A stretch of DNA of 64,000 bases from Ketobacter sp963922875 (GTDB taxonomy: Bacteria; Pseudomonadota; Gammaproteobacteria; Pseudomonadales; Ketobacteraceae). How positions within the stretch are numbered: position 1 is the stretch's first letter; each line of letters starts with the position of its first letter. Shown here one piece after another: positions 25,053 through 34,600 of the stretch. A program made the translations under genes and the position numbers. The stretch lies in contig CAWUJH010000004.1 of NCBI GenBank assembly GCA_963922875.1, positions 434,001-498,000 on the forward strand, read 5' to 3'. The notes beneath the pieces were generated by a model. That model worked only from the letters and a program-made list of their open reading frames with translations, did no database searches and was not told where the DNA came from.

Positions 25053-26468
25053 TCAGGGTTGACCTTGATTTAGTTTGAACTGCTCTTTGGCGTAGGCTAC
25101 TGCTTGGCTGTGATCCACCATAGGAAGAGGATAGCCTGATGCCTGTCTAATCTGGTGGTTTGGATTGTGTATTTCTTTATTGCTTACGGTTGCAAGTTCG
25201 GGAACCCAGGTTCTGATAAAGTCTCCCTGGGGGTCGAACCGTTCAGACTGGCGAGTGGGGTTGAAAATGCGAAAGTAGGGTGCGGCATCGGCGCCGGTAG
25301 ACGCCGACCATTGCCAGCCGCCATTGTTGGCGGCATAGTCACTATCGATCAACTGTTCCATAAAGTAGCGTTCACCCCATCGCCAATGAATAAAAAGATG
25401 TTTGGTTAAAAACATGGCCACAACCATACGCAAACGGTTGTGCATCCAGCCTAGGGTATTAAGTTGGCGCATAGCAGCATCGACCAAAGGATATCCTGTG
25501 TTTCCCTCGCACCATTGTTGAAAGGCTGCAGCATCTTCGTTCCAGGGGATTTGCTTAGTATTCTCCTGAAAAGGCTCGCCTTTACTGAGTTCTGGGTGTA
25601 ACACGCTGAGGTGTTTATAAAACTCCCGCCATATGAGCTCGTTTATCCAACATAGTAATCCTTGATTGCCAGAATCCCATTCGAATCGGTTCGCCTCCAG
25701 CGCCGCAAATAAGCACTGCTTAATAGATATGGCGCCAACCGCCAGATAGGGCGATAGTTTGCTGGTTGCGTCAATGCCGGGAAAGTCTCTTTGCTCCTTG
25801 TAAGCCGAGGCTTTGTGCTGGATAAAATTATCCAGCAATTTTAGGGCAACATTACTACCGGCTGGCCAATGGTGATTGCTCGCCTGGGCAAGCTCCCAAG
25901 TCAGTATTTCTTCTTTGGGAGTAGAAGTTGCCAAAGCCTTTTTGTTGTGTGAGCGGGAGGAGGTCGGTTTAATATCGTGCTGGCTTACTGTTTTGATCCA
26001 TGCTCTTTTGAACGGTGTAAAGACCCGGTAGGGTGAATTTGCCCCGGTTAGTATTGAGCCGGGTGCGCAAATTGTTTGATCCTGGCTTAAGCAAAACTGA
26101 ATGTTGTGCTTAACTAACTGCTCTTTAGCCTGCTCATCACGTGCACGTTCGTTCAGTTCGGTTTCTTCATTGGCAAACAGGTGAGTTACTTTATGTTGGT
26201 GACAAAGCTTGATTATTTGAGTCACGCTCTCTTTAAAGGTTGAGCCGTTGACAACAATCAAGGAAATTCCAGATTTCGCCAGCTCTGTTGACAGGGCCGC
26301 TACGGACTCCAGGAGAAAGCGTAATTTTGCCGCGCCGACATTGTGCAGTCGATGTTGATCCGGTGTGTAAACATAGAACCCTACGCAATTGTTGCTATTG
26401 CTCAGGGCTTTGTTTATGGCGGGATTGGCGCGTACTCGCAAATCATTTCGAAACCAAATTGCATTCAT
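25053..26468 (-). CDS. phrB: Deoxyribodipyrimidine photolyase
   Basis: Photolyase repairs cyclobutane pyrimidine dimers using FADH- and blue light. The 471-residue protein has the N-terminal antenna alpha/beta domain (WFRNDLRVRANPA) and the C-terminal FAD domain with the class I signature W-R-E-F-Y-K-H, GNTGYPLVDAAMRQL and the closing WQWSASTGADAAPYFRIFNP segment. ATG 26468 is preferred to the in-frame TTG 26474 because it follows the upstream stop by 2 bp in the arrangement TGATTATG. The position between the DUF523 gene and the MerR regulator argues for a light-induced operon. Confidence 0.97.
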   Translation of the reverse strand: MNAIWFRNDLRVRANPAINKALSNSNNCVGFYVYTPDQHRLHNVGAAKLRFLLESVAALSTELAKSGISLIVVNGSTFKESVTQIIKLCHQHKVTHLFANEETELNERARDEQAKEQLVKHNIQFCLSQDQTICAPGSILTGANSPYRVFTPFKRAWIKTVSQHDIKPTSSRSHNKKALATSTPKEEILTWELAQASNHHWPAGSNVALKLLDNFIQHKASAYKEQRDFPGIDATSKLSPYLAVGAISIKQCLFAALEANRFEWDSGNQGLLCWINELIWREFYKHLSVLHPELSKGEPFQENTKQIPWNEDAAAFQQWCEGNTGYPLVDAAMRQLNTLGWMHNRLRMVVAMFLTKHLFIHWRWGERYFMEQLIDSDYAANNGGWQWSASTGADAAPYFRIFNPTRQSERFDPQGDFIRTWVPELATVSNKEIHNPNHQIRQASGYPLPMVDHSQAVAYAKEQFKLNQGQP

Positions 26469-26470
26469 AA

Positions 26471-27433
26471 TCAAAAAATCTGGCTTCTTAAGCCAAGTTC
26501 ATAAGGGTAAGGAGAAAGGTAAAACTGGCTTAAGGCATATTGTTGGCGGTCCGGGAAGTGGCCCAGGTGATGCTTTAATAATGCAAGCGGTACCACCAGG
26601 GGCACGATGCCTCGGCGGTAATCTTCAATGGTTTGGCTAAGTTCCCGTTTATCCTGTGGCGTTATTAGTTTTTTTAAATAGCCCATGATGTGGTGCAGCA
26701 CATTGCAGTGCTGACCTCGGTGGGGTGGTTTGGCGATGGCTGTCATCAAAATGGTGATATATTCTTGCTGTAGTAGTGGCAGTGGCTGGTTGCCCGCATC
26801 GGCTAAAAGTTTGCCGAGTTTTTTGTAGGCGACAGAACTGTGAGACATTAGCAAGTACTTGTGTTTGCTATGAAATTCAATAAGCTTGTTTGCCGTGATG
26901 CCGGACCGGATTAACGCTAACCAGCGGTGATAGGTGAAGACCCGCATAATAAAGTTTTCTCTGAGGCCGGGGTCGTTGAGTCGTCCGGAGTCTTCAACCG
27001 GCAGCAACGGATGCTGTTCCAGTAATGCTTGTGTGAATAGGCCGCCTTGTTTCCCCTTAGGGACACCGTTAGTGCCGTAGAGTTTGGCGCTATAGGCGCT
27101 GCAGCTGGGAGAGCCGCCTGCACCGATAAAGCCGCAGATTTCTGAGTGATCAGCTGCGAATCTTAGGCCTTCACTTACAAGGCTTTCTGTAACATCTTTG
27201 CTGTAATCATCAGTTTCCACCGCACGTTCGCCATGCTGGAACCCCACTAACCGTATCGGTTTTCTGGGAACGCCCAAACCGGCATTCATTTCCGGGCAGG
27301 TATCGACGAAAGTGAAGTGGTTAGCGAGCACCTCGGTGCAGAATTTTAAGTGTTTGTGACCGCCATTAAAACGAACCGGCTCACCCAGTAAACATTGGCT
27401 GATCCCAACGGGGATCTTATCATTAGTGGACAT
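26471..27433 (-). CDS. DUF523-DUF1722 protein (YbgA-like)
   Basis: A 320-residue protein with an N-terminal DUF523 domain (GISQCLLGEPVRFNGGHK; the CPE-like segment DTCPEMNAGLGVPR; and GGSPSC-AYSA) and a C-terminal DUF1722 domain (FHSKHKYLLMSHS to the PYPYELGLRSQ end). The cysteines in DUF523 suggest metal or cluster binding, but no activity is established to my knowledge. The gene commonly neighbours photolyase genes. The ATG at 27433 follows GAGAG with good spacing, so it is preferred to the longer in-frame starts. It is the first gene of the photolyase operon. Confidence 0.88.
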   Translation of the reverse strand: MSTNDKIPVGISQCLLGEPVRFNGGHKHLKFCTEVLANHFTFVDTCPEMNAGLGVPRKPIRLVGFQHGERAVETDDYSKDVTESLVSEGLRFAADHSEICGFIGAGGSPSCSAYSAKLYGTNGVPKGKQGGLFTQALLEQHPLLPVEDSGRLNDPGLRENFIMRVFTYHRWLALIRSGITANKLIEFHSKHKYLLMSHSSVAYKKLGKLLADAGNQPLPLLQQEYITILMTAIAKPPHRGQHCNVLHHIMGYLKKLITPQDKRELSQTIEDYRRGIVPLVVPLALLKHHLGHFPDRQQYALSQFYLSPYPYELGLRSQIF

Positions 27434-27574
27434 GGCGGTACTCTCGCTTTTAATTGTCATCCTTGAGGTCAAGTATAATTGAAGTATTAACCTGTACAGC
27501 TACTGTCTAGGACATGTCTAACTATGTGTTTCGAACAGCGGGGATACGGGGGGGTAGAAAATCGTGTTTAGAAT

Positions 27575-27606
27575 AAAAAAAGCCAGCGTTATGCTGGCTT
27601 TTTTGA
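27575..27606. terminator. Bidirectional intrinsic terminator
   Basis: AGCCAGC (27581-27587) pairs with GCTGGCT (27593-27599) around GTTAT, flanked by an A run on the left and a T run on the right. It ends the minus-strand message of the 35-residue ORF just to its right; no + strand gene enters from the left. Confidence 0.9.
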
Positions 27607-27625
27607 AGAGGCAGGTTAAAAATAT

Positions 27626-27733
27626 CTAGGCGAAGTACATGTTGTTTAGGTATTCGCTTAGTTCGTTAAAACTGTCAGCGTTTTCTGGGTGGGTGAGATC
27701 GTAGATTATTTTTGCGGAATCAATAATGTCCAT
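27626..27733 (-). CDS. 35-residue small protein (hypothetical)
   Basis: A short ORF with a good Shine-Dalgarno (GGAGAG, 5 nt before ATG 27733) and an intrinsic terminator 20 bp after its TAG, so it looks like a complete one-gene transcription unit. The acidic peptide begins MDIIDSAKIIYDL and ends LNNMYFA. It has no cysteine, no signal peptide and no clear membrane helix; it could form an amphipathic helix. I recognise no family. It is divergent from the 193-residue gene and the DyP-P450 fusion, which raises the question of a functional link. Confidence 0.6.
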   Translation of the reverse strand: MDIIDSAKIIYDLTHPENADSFNELSEYLNNMYFA

Positions 27734-28083
27734 GTTCACTCTCCATTTATTCGTTGATGTATTCAGTGAACTTTCGGCGGTGCAACCGAAGTTGTTCACC
27801 AGTGCTTTAACGCAAGTTATGGGCCAATGTAAAAAAGTCAGAAATTTCAGGGGAATTTTTATCTATTAGAGTTTGCCAAAGCGCTATAAAGTAGCATCTA
27901 TCCACAATCTTGGGCTAGAAGGATGCATTGATTTTTAACATCTAAGTCGTGATCGTTACAAATTCTACATAGATTGTATTAATTGCATACCACTGATGCG
28001 CGGAGCTAGAGTAAATCGTAAAAATTGCATAGGGGTTATAATAAACAGGGGCTAAACGGGGCTATAGAAAAGGGGCTAAGGCT
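27734..28083. promoter_or_regulatory. 350-bp divergent control region
   Basis: This region separates the 35-residue ORF (minus) from the DyP-P450 operon (plus). It contains an imperfect inverted repeat with GTGAAC...TTTCGG / CCGAA...GTTCAC arms at 27766-27799. Close to the right-hand gene are three GGGGCTA repeats (28048, 28058, 28072) and a related GGGGTTA at 28032. Exact promoters cannot be assigned by eye. Confidence 0.45.
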
Positions 28084-28665
28084 ATGTTTTCAGCACAAGA
28101 TGCACGATTTTCCGGAGGTGTGAATGAATTGACAATCATTACCACCGTGAAACCAGGACGCCCGCCAGGTGCCGTCTTTACCTACTTGCAGCAGCTACAA
28201 ACTGTTTTGGATTCAGTCCGCGATCGGGAAACCAGTGGTGTGCCAACCCCCATTCGCCTTGTTTCCACGATTCATTTTGCCCGTTGGATTTTATGGAACG
28301 ATGGAGACACCAATAAGCTCATCTTTACTTCCAACTATGATGGCAGCATGTGGCAATATTTGCGGGATTTTTCCAGCTTGATCGCGGAGGATATGGATAG
28401 AGTCTGGGGTAATTGTGTAGGCTATCCGGAGGGTGGATGTCGAGATTTTGATGCTTTCTGGGATTATGTGAAGCAGCATCAAGTGGAAACTGACTGTTTT
28501 TTTGCGGCGTTGCCGGGAGAGTCTTTGCGGCAGCGAGAAGCTCTGATTGAGTTTAAACGAGCTTTTGACCGGTTCGTTGCCCAACAGTTGGCGGTTGGGG
28601 GGCAGGATACCGATAATTTCTATCGGCAGTTTTGCTTATTTTTGAAGCAGAACCAGTTCTATTAG
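28084..28665 (+). CDS. Hypothetical protein, partner gene of the DyP-P450 fusion
   Basis: A 193-residue soluble protein. After a short lead it begins ELTIITTVKPGRP and later has HFARWILW, LIFTSNYDGSMWQYLRDF and a KRAFDRF helix. The alternation of strands and helices suggests a ferredoxin-like or dimeric alpha/beta-barrel fold such as that of the peroxidase relatives, but I recognise no named family. Two cysteines lie in the segment GNCVGYPEGGCRDFD. ATG 28084 is annotated. A TTG at 28129 has a stronger Shine-Dalgarno (GGAGG, 10 nt spacing) and would start just before the conserved-looking core. The stop is 29 bp before the fusion gene, so they are probably co-transcribed. Confidence 0.75.
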   Translation: MFSAQDARFSGGVNELTIITTVKPGRPPGAVFTYLQQLQTVLDSVRDRETSGVPTPIRLVSTIHFARWILWNDGDTNKLIFTSNYDGSMWQYLRDFSSLIAEDMDRVWGNCVGYPEGGCRDFDAFWDYVKQHQVETDCFFAALPGESLRQREALIEFKRAFDRFVAQQLAVGGQDTDNFYRQFCLFLKQNQFY

Positions 28666-28694
28666 ACTCTGTTCACCACACAAAGGAACGTATT

Positions 28695-31613
28695 GTGGAT
28701 ATACCAAAATGTGAAATTCAGCTGAATGATATCCAAGGCCACGTTATTCGTGGTGCCAAAGTGGCTGCCTCCAAGTTTTATTTTCTTGTCATTACCGAAC
28801 CAAAAGCCTTTGCAGATTTTTTGAAAAGTGAAGGATTTCTAAAATATTTGGCATCGGAACAGAAAATCAGAGAACGTTCGGGAGCCTTCCTCAATATTGC
28901 CTTTTCTTTTTCTGGCCTGGAAGCTTTGGGGTTACCTGGAAAACTTTTAGGGCAATTCCCGCCAGCGTTTCGTGAAGGTATGGCAAATCGAAGTGAGTTC
29001 ATCGGTGATTTTGGTAGCGATGGGCCGACGAATTGGCAGGGCTATTTCGGTACTGCTTACATTCACGCGATGATTGCAGTCCACTGGATTCCCGATTCGC
29101 GAAGCGATTGTTGGAGTGAGGAGCAGTGTCAGCAGCATTGGCACGCAATCGATGATGTGTGGCGATTTCTGGTGGACCCAATCAGCGGTGCACCTGCCGG
29201 CAGTCACTGTCTGGCCATGGAGCAGGCTCATGTGATTCGGGAAGGCGGTAAAATTAAAGAACACTTTGGCTTTACCGATGGTATCTCGCAACCCTATGTA
29301 AATGATGGAGTCACTTGTAGATCCGGTGGCGGCAAAAAAACGGAAAGAAATGGCGAATGGCAGCCATTAGCAGCGGGTGAATTTTTATTAGGTTATTGTG
29401 ACGAATTACAGCTGAATCATAAGCGTACTGCAAACAACGAAATTGTGCCGGATACACTTATCCCCAGAGACATGGAAAATCCATTGGATGCAGCCTTTTT
29501 CGAATTGACCTTGAATGGTTCGTATATGGTGTATCGCAAACTTGAACAGGATGTTGCAGGGTTTCGTAAGGCATGCGGCGATGGTGAGCACGGAAGTTTG
29601 GCAGAAAAGATGGTTGGGCGCCGTTATGATGGAACGCCCCTTTCTTTTCCTGAATATGGTGACAAGTACAACGAATTTGACTACGGTGATGAAGAACAGA
29701 AAAGCCGTTGTCCTTTCACTTCTCATGTAAGGCGGGCGAACCCCAGGCTTTCACTTGCAGAAGGTCCCGAGGATGGAACCCAGCTGGTGGATCAACATCG
29801 AATTATTCGGCGCGGAATTTCTTATGGCAATTATATTCCGATGAACTCGAATACTGATTCTCACCAAAATATGAATGAATCGAGTCGTGGGATTCACTTT
29901 ATTTGTTACAACGCTCGAATTGATTCGCAATTTGAGTTTATTCAGAAGCATTGGCTTAATAGTAGTGATTTTATGGCTTCCGCTTCCCCGGTGGTGGATC
30001 CTATTTGTGGTAATCGGCACCAGGATCCGCTGGGAATGTTTGCTGCTCGAGCTGATGAGGAACCGGTGTTCGGCTTGCAGCAGTATGTGCATGTGAAAGG
30101 GGGAGAATATTTTTTCACCCCAGGGCTGCATGGTGTGGCTTTAATCGCTCGCTTGACGAATGCCATAGATCCGCTGTTAAGAGACAGGAACAATATTGAG
30201 CTTTTTGATTCCCTTAACTCTGATCCTTTACAAATCGAAAAGCATATAGATCCTGCACAACTACTAACGGGTAAGGGCTATGTAAAATTTGAGATCGAAG
30301 ACGATAGGGGGCACTCTCGTCCCTATTACTACTTTGCAAAACCGGAAGATCTGGATGCCATTTTAAACGCTCCTGATCTGTTTACTAACGATCATTATCG
30401 AAGCAGTATAATGGCATTAACCGGGAGGGATATGCTGTTGTCCCGACCTGTCACCAAGGAACGGGAGGCCTTAAAAAAACATTTGGGCGTTCTAATGAAT
30501 CCTGCGGGTTTTAGCGATCTGATGCAGGCAACACTTGAATCGGAATTAACGGAAATCAGCAGACAGTTACAGGAAAATCAGTCCATCGATTTAGTCGAAG
30601 GCATCGCGCGGCGCTTGCCTTTGGCAGTGATTAAAAATTTCTTTGGTGTTGATAATCTAGGTTTTTCTGGTGAGCCTTATTCACCTACAGAAGTGGCTTT
30701 TCATTTTGGTTGTACTGATTTTGCTCGCTTGCCTAGTCGTTGGAAACATAACCCCAAGGCATTTGGATTTGTCAGTGATCAAGATAAAACCCTGCTGTTT
30801 TGGATTCGAGCTTTATTTTTAGAAGTTTTTTCCAATCAATATAAGATCAAGTTTATCCAGGAGTTGGCAGCAAATGCCTCTCGTGAACTGATTCAGAAAA
30901 TGGATCAATTTATCGCAGGCAAGATGCAGGAGGCCGCCACCAGTCCCTCACTTTTGACGCAACTATTGGCCCTATTTCAAACGGAATATGGCTATCAGGG
31001 TGAAGCGCTGGTTAAAGCAGTTAGACAAAGTTTGCTGGAGTTTATGGTGGGTAGCACGGACACCGCAGCGAAAGGTATCGCCGAGGTAATACGGACTATT
31101 CTGACCTTTGGTATTGATATGCAATCCGGTTTGTTTAACCTTCTGAAAGACGATGAGCCTAGCAAATATGTACTGAAAAAATGGCTGGAGGGTGATGACT
31201 CGCCCGAAAGTCAGGCTATGGTAGATGCTGTGCTAAATGGCATCATTATTACCTGTTTGCGTATCAATCCGGTGGCTCCCTTGATTCCCAGGTATTGTAC
31301 CCATGGCGGACGTTTTGTCACCTCTGGGCATGAAGTGTTGGATATTGAGCCTGGAGCTGTGGTCATATTAGTCACTAAAGTGACTCTTGGAGCTTCTTTG
31401 ATGTATAAGTTACCGGTTGAGCAAGAGCGCTTTCTATTTACGGAGAATTCCCCTCACGCGTGCATGGGGCGACAAATAGCGATGTTTGAAATACGGGCAG
31501 CGATCAAAGTGTTGCTCAAATTTAAAGCCGTAAGACCGGCAGCCGGGCCGAGTGGGCAATATCGTGAAAAATATCGTTTACCGGAGCGGATGATTTTGCG
31601 TTGTGGTACTTGA
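28695..31613 (+). CDS. Fusion of DyP-type haem peroxidase and cytochrome P450
   Basis: A 972-residue protein with two haem domains. The chosen start is GTG 28695 with AAAGGA 7 nt upstream. Residues about 1-490 are a DyP-type peroxidase: GFTDG (192-196, distal Asp D195, followed by ISQP), CPFTSHVRRANPR with proximal H344, and RRGISYG with the likely distal Arg at R372/R373. This resembles the longer, fungal-like DyP classes. Residues about 520-972 are a P450: I-helix GSTDT (786-790) and the haem-thiolate loop HACMG with C923. The usual ExxR glutamate appears to be replaced by T853 (TCLR), and the usual F before the Cys loop is not in its normal place. There is no signal peptide or reductase domain. 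The pairing recalls fungal dioxygenase-P450 fusions that make and isomerise fatty-acid hydroperoxides; the substrate here is unknown. Confidence 0.9.
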   Translation: MDIPKCEIQLNDIQGHVIRGAKVAASKFYFLVITEPKAFADFLKSEGFLKYLASEQKIRERSGAFLNIAFSFSGLEALGLPGKLLGQFPPAFREGMANRSEFIGDFGSDGPTNWQGYFGTAYIHAMIAVHWIPDSRSDCWSEEQCQQHWHAIDDVWRFLVDPISGAPAGSHCLAMEQAHVIREGGKIKEHFGFTDGISQPYVNDGVTCRSGGGKKTERNGEWQPLAAGEFLLGYCDELQLNHKRTANNEIVPDTLIPRDMENPLDAAFFELTLNGSYMVYRKLEQDVAGFRKACGDGEHGSLAEKMVGRRYDGTPLSFPEYGDKYNEFDYGDEEQKSRCPFTSHVRRANPRLSLAEGPEDGTQLVDQHRIIRRGISYGNYIPMNSNTDSHQNMNESSRGIHFICYNARIDSQFEFIQKHWLNSSDFMASASPVVDPICGNRHQDPLGMFAARADEEPVFGLQQYVHVKGGEYFFTPGLHGVALIARLTNAIDPLLRDRNNIELFDSLNSDPLQIEKHIDPAQLLTGKGYVKFEIEDDRGHSRPYYYFAKPEDLDAILNAPDLFTNDHYRSSIMALTGRDMLLSRPVTKEREALKKHLGVLMNPAGFSDLMQATLESELTEISRQLQENQSIDLVEGIARRLPLAVIKNFFGVDNLGFSGEPYSPTEVAFHFGCTDFARLPSRWKHNPKAFGFVSDQDKTLLFWIRALFLEVFSNQYKIKFIQELAANASRELIQKMDQFIAGKMQEAATSPSLLTQLLALFQTEYGYQGEALVKAVRQSLLEFMVGSTDTAAKGIAEVIRTILTFGIDMQSGLFNLLKDDEPSKYVLKKWLEGDDSPESQAMVDAVLNGIIITCLRINPVAPLIPRYCTHGGRFVTSGHEVLDIEPGAVVILVTKVTLGASLMYKLPVEQERFLFTENSPHACMGRQIAMFEIRAAIKVLLKFKAVRPAAGPSGQYREKYRLPERMILRCGT

Positions 31614-31626
31614 GCAGAAAAACAGT

Positions 31627-34600
31627 TTAATGAGAGGGGTGTTTAGAATGGCTTGCGATTTCTGCTTTCTGTATAGAGGATTGGTTTTTTTTTGTGGTGG
31701 CAGCGAGTAGCTGATCGAAATGTTCGTGGTTCAGCAGGCGATTGATTTTGGTTGCGCCATCTAAATACACCATGCCACCTTCAATATCGTTAAGTGAAAA
31801 TTGATAGTCACTGGCAAATAAATGTGCGTGGAATTGCAGGAGTTGCATGCTCTTCTGTCTGGCGATATAGATAGCTCGGTCAATTAGGGGAGAAATCTCT
31901 CCAGTTAGACGCGTGCTTTGAGCGCAATAAACTTGTGCCAATGTTAAGCAGGCCCAGCCATGATGAGCTACTTCGCTGGATTCCTGAGTTACATGGTACG
32001 CATTTTGGGCGAATTTTAGCGCCTTGTCCCATTCGCCCATGGTTAGATACAGTTCGGCGGCAATTTTATAGACGTAAAACCACGTATAGCGCCCGCCGCG
32101 TCGATAACACTTCGGTTCAAGCGCTGTCTGGACGACTTGATGCGCTTCTTCTACCTGATTGGAGAGTAATAAGGCCTCTGCTAGCTTGGCGGACACGGCG
32201 GGAATCATGGTGGGAATTGCGTAGTCATGGCAAAGTTGTAAGGACTCCTTTAAAACAGAGGCAGCTTTTTTGTATTGGCCGATGCTATTAAGGTAGTAGC
32301 CGAAGGTATCATTAATCATTACTTGTGAGTAAGGGTGGCGGGCACCTTTTGCGAGTTCTACGCCTCGGCAAATTATGTCATAGGCCTCTACGCAGCGTCC
32401 TAGCTCAACCAAACTATTGCCGTAAAAGGTTCTGGCAAATACGCTCGGATAGCCTGTCCAACCCATACGTTTAATTTCCATATCACCAGAGAGCATACCC
32501 AGTAAACGTTGTTCCAGCTCGATACAGTCTTCAAAATCGCCCATGGCATGGTAGATCATGGCCAAATTGTAATTTGCTGCAATTTTCAGGGGGACATGCG
32601 CTAAATCATCGGCGATGGTTACGGCTTCACTGGCGGCTTTGAAGGCTTCCTTGTGATTACCCACCATCCATAGTGCGTTGCTTAGTTGACATAGAATTGA
32701 ACAGGTCCTTTTAGGCTCAGCAACAGCGGCGCAAAGCTTTTCTGCTTCCCGTAAATCTCGTACCAAGCGATCTTGCTCGCCCAATGGGATTAACGCATTC
32801 ATGCCTACCGCCAGGAAATCAATCCGGCGTCCTAAGGTATCCTTGTTCAGCGGAAGGTGGCGCAAAGCCTCTAAACCTCGGTCTAGCAGGGTGACTGCTT
32901 GAGGGTGCGATGAGCGGCCAATGGCATGACTGCAAGCTTGCAAGCAATATTGGCTCGCTTTGGGCCAGTTGTTACCCAGGTACGCATGTTCGGCAAGACG
33001 ATAGATATGTTCTTCCAAGCGCTCTTCATAGAGCAGCTCCATGGCGCTGACTAGATCTGAGTGAATTTTTTGTTTGCGTTCTCTGGGGATACCTTCGTAA
33101 GTAACTTGATGTACTAGAGCATGCTTAAATTTGATTTCTTCTTTCGAGTTAGCGTTGTTCAGCAGAATTAAATTGGAGTGCAATAATTCCTGCATGGATT
33201 CAGTGGTGTACTCACTGGGGGTATCAGCAACATAATCTAAAAGCTTTTTGGAAAAGTTGTGCCCTATCACAGAGGCAATTTGTAGAATATTCTTGGCCAG
33301 TGCTGAGCGATTATCAATCCTGGTTGCAATTACAGAATGAATGGTAAGTGGTAAGGATTTCGGTAGTGAAGTTAAGTTTGTTGAGTAGTCGCCTTTATCA
33401 CCTTCGATAAGCTTACTGTCGGCTAAGTGCTGAATCATTTCCTCTATATAGAGAGGATTGCCTTCACATCGGTGGCTTATTTCCTCCCGCAACAGTTTGA
33501 GGGAATTTTGCCGACTGAGAACATATTCCAAGTAATGATTCGATTCCACCTCGGAAAATACTTTCAGGTCGGTTTTGATCATATCTTCAGTGGGCCATTG
33601 AATATTGTACTCGGGTCTAAATGTGACCACTAGTACGATAGGATGCTGTTGTATAAAATCAGCCAGTTGCCGCAACATTCCATTACTTTCTGGATCAATC
33701 CAATGTAGATCTTCAATAACTATGACGATGGGCTTATGTTGGGCAAGCTGATCTAAAAGTTTGAATATAGCTTGACTGCTTTGTTGTTGTTTTTGAATGG
33801 GCTCCAAAGCGTTCCAGGTTTGGTTTTGAATGGGCAGGTCCAGGAGAAAGTGAAAGGCAGACAGGTATTCACTCAAGGAGTCACTCAGGCGCGCAATTCT
33901 ATCCCGAAGCTTTTGTGCGATATTTAATTGGTTGTCTGATTCTGCAACATTGAGCCAGTAGCGAAGTAAATTAGAAAATGTCAGGTAAGCCGTGGTTTGA
34001 TTGTGCGAATCACAATGAGTCTCAATGGTCTGAAAGCTATTGATATCCACCATGCTTAATAGGTGTTGAGTTAGCCGTGTTTTGCCAACTCCCGGGTCGG
34101 CTGAAATACCAAAGCAACATCCTCTACGTTGCTTAACAGTGTCGATTAATAGTTGCTGAAAGCGAGTGACTTCTTCGTGTCTGCCGATGAAAGGAGTCGA
34201 ATCTGTGGTGGCAATTTCACTGGATTGAAGTCTGGACTGGAGCTGATAAATGTTAACCGCCTGTTCCAGTCCTTTTACCTCAGTAGGGCCGGCATCAATG
34301 GCTTTAACCGCCTTTTGAGCCAAGCGATAGGTTTCTTTTGACAGAATAGCCGTGTTGGGTGACGCCATGACTTCCATGCGATGAGCTAAGTAAACTGCGG
34401 GCCCGAGAGCTTCGTAATCTACAGAGAAGTCGTTTTGAAACGGCTTCATCAATACTTCGCCAGAATGAATGCCGATACGGATGCCAATTTTAGTATTTTT
34501 AAATTGGCTCCGAACCTGCTGCAGCATATCCAATGCGGCATAGCAAGCCCGGATAGCATGATCTTCAAAAGCGATAGGTGCACCAAAGATAACCATCATG

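Noticed and set aside
28632..28694. Earlier start of the DyP-P450 fusion inside the 193-residue gene
   Set aside because: It would overlap the upstream gene by 34 bp and lacks a ribosome-binding site; GTG 28695 has AAAGGA at the right distance.
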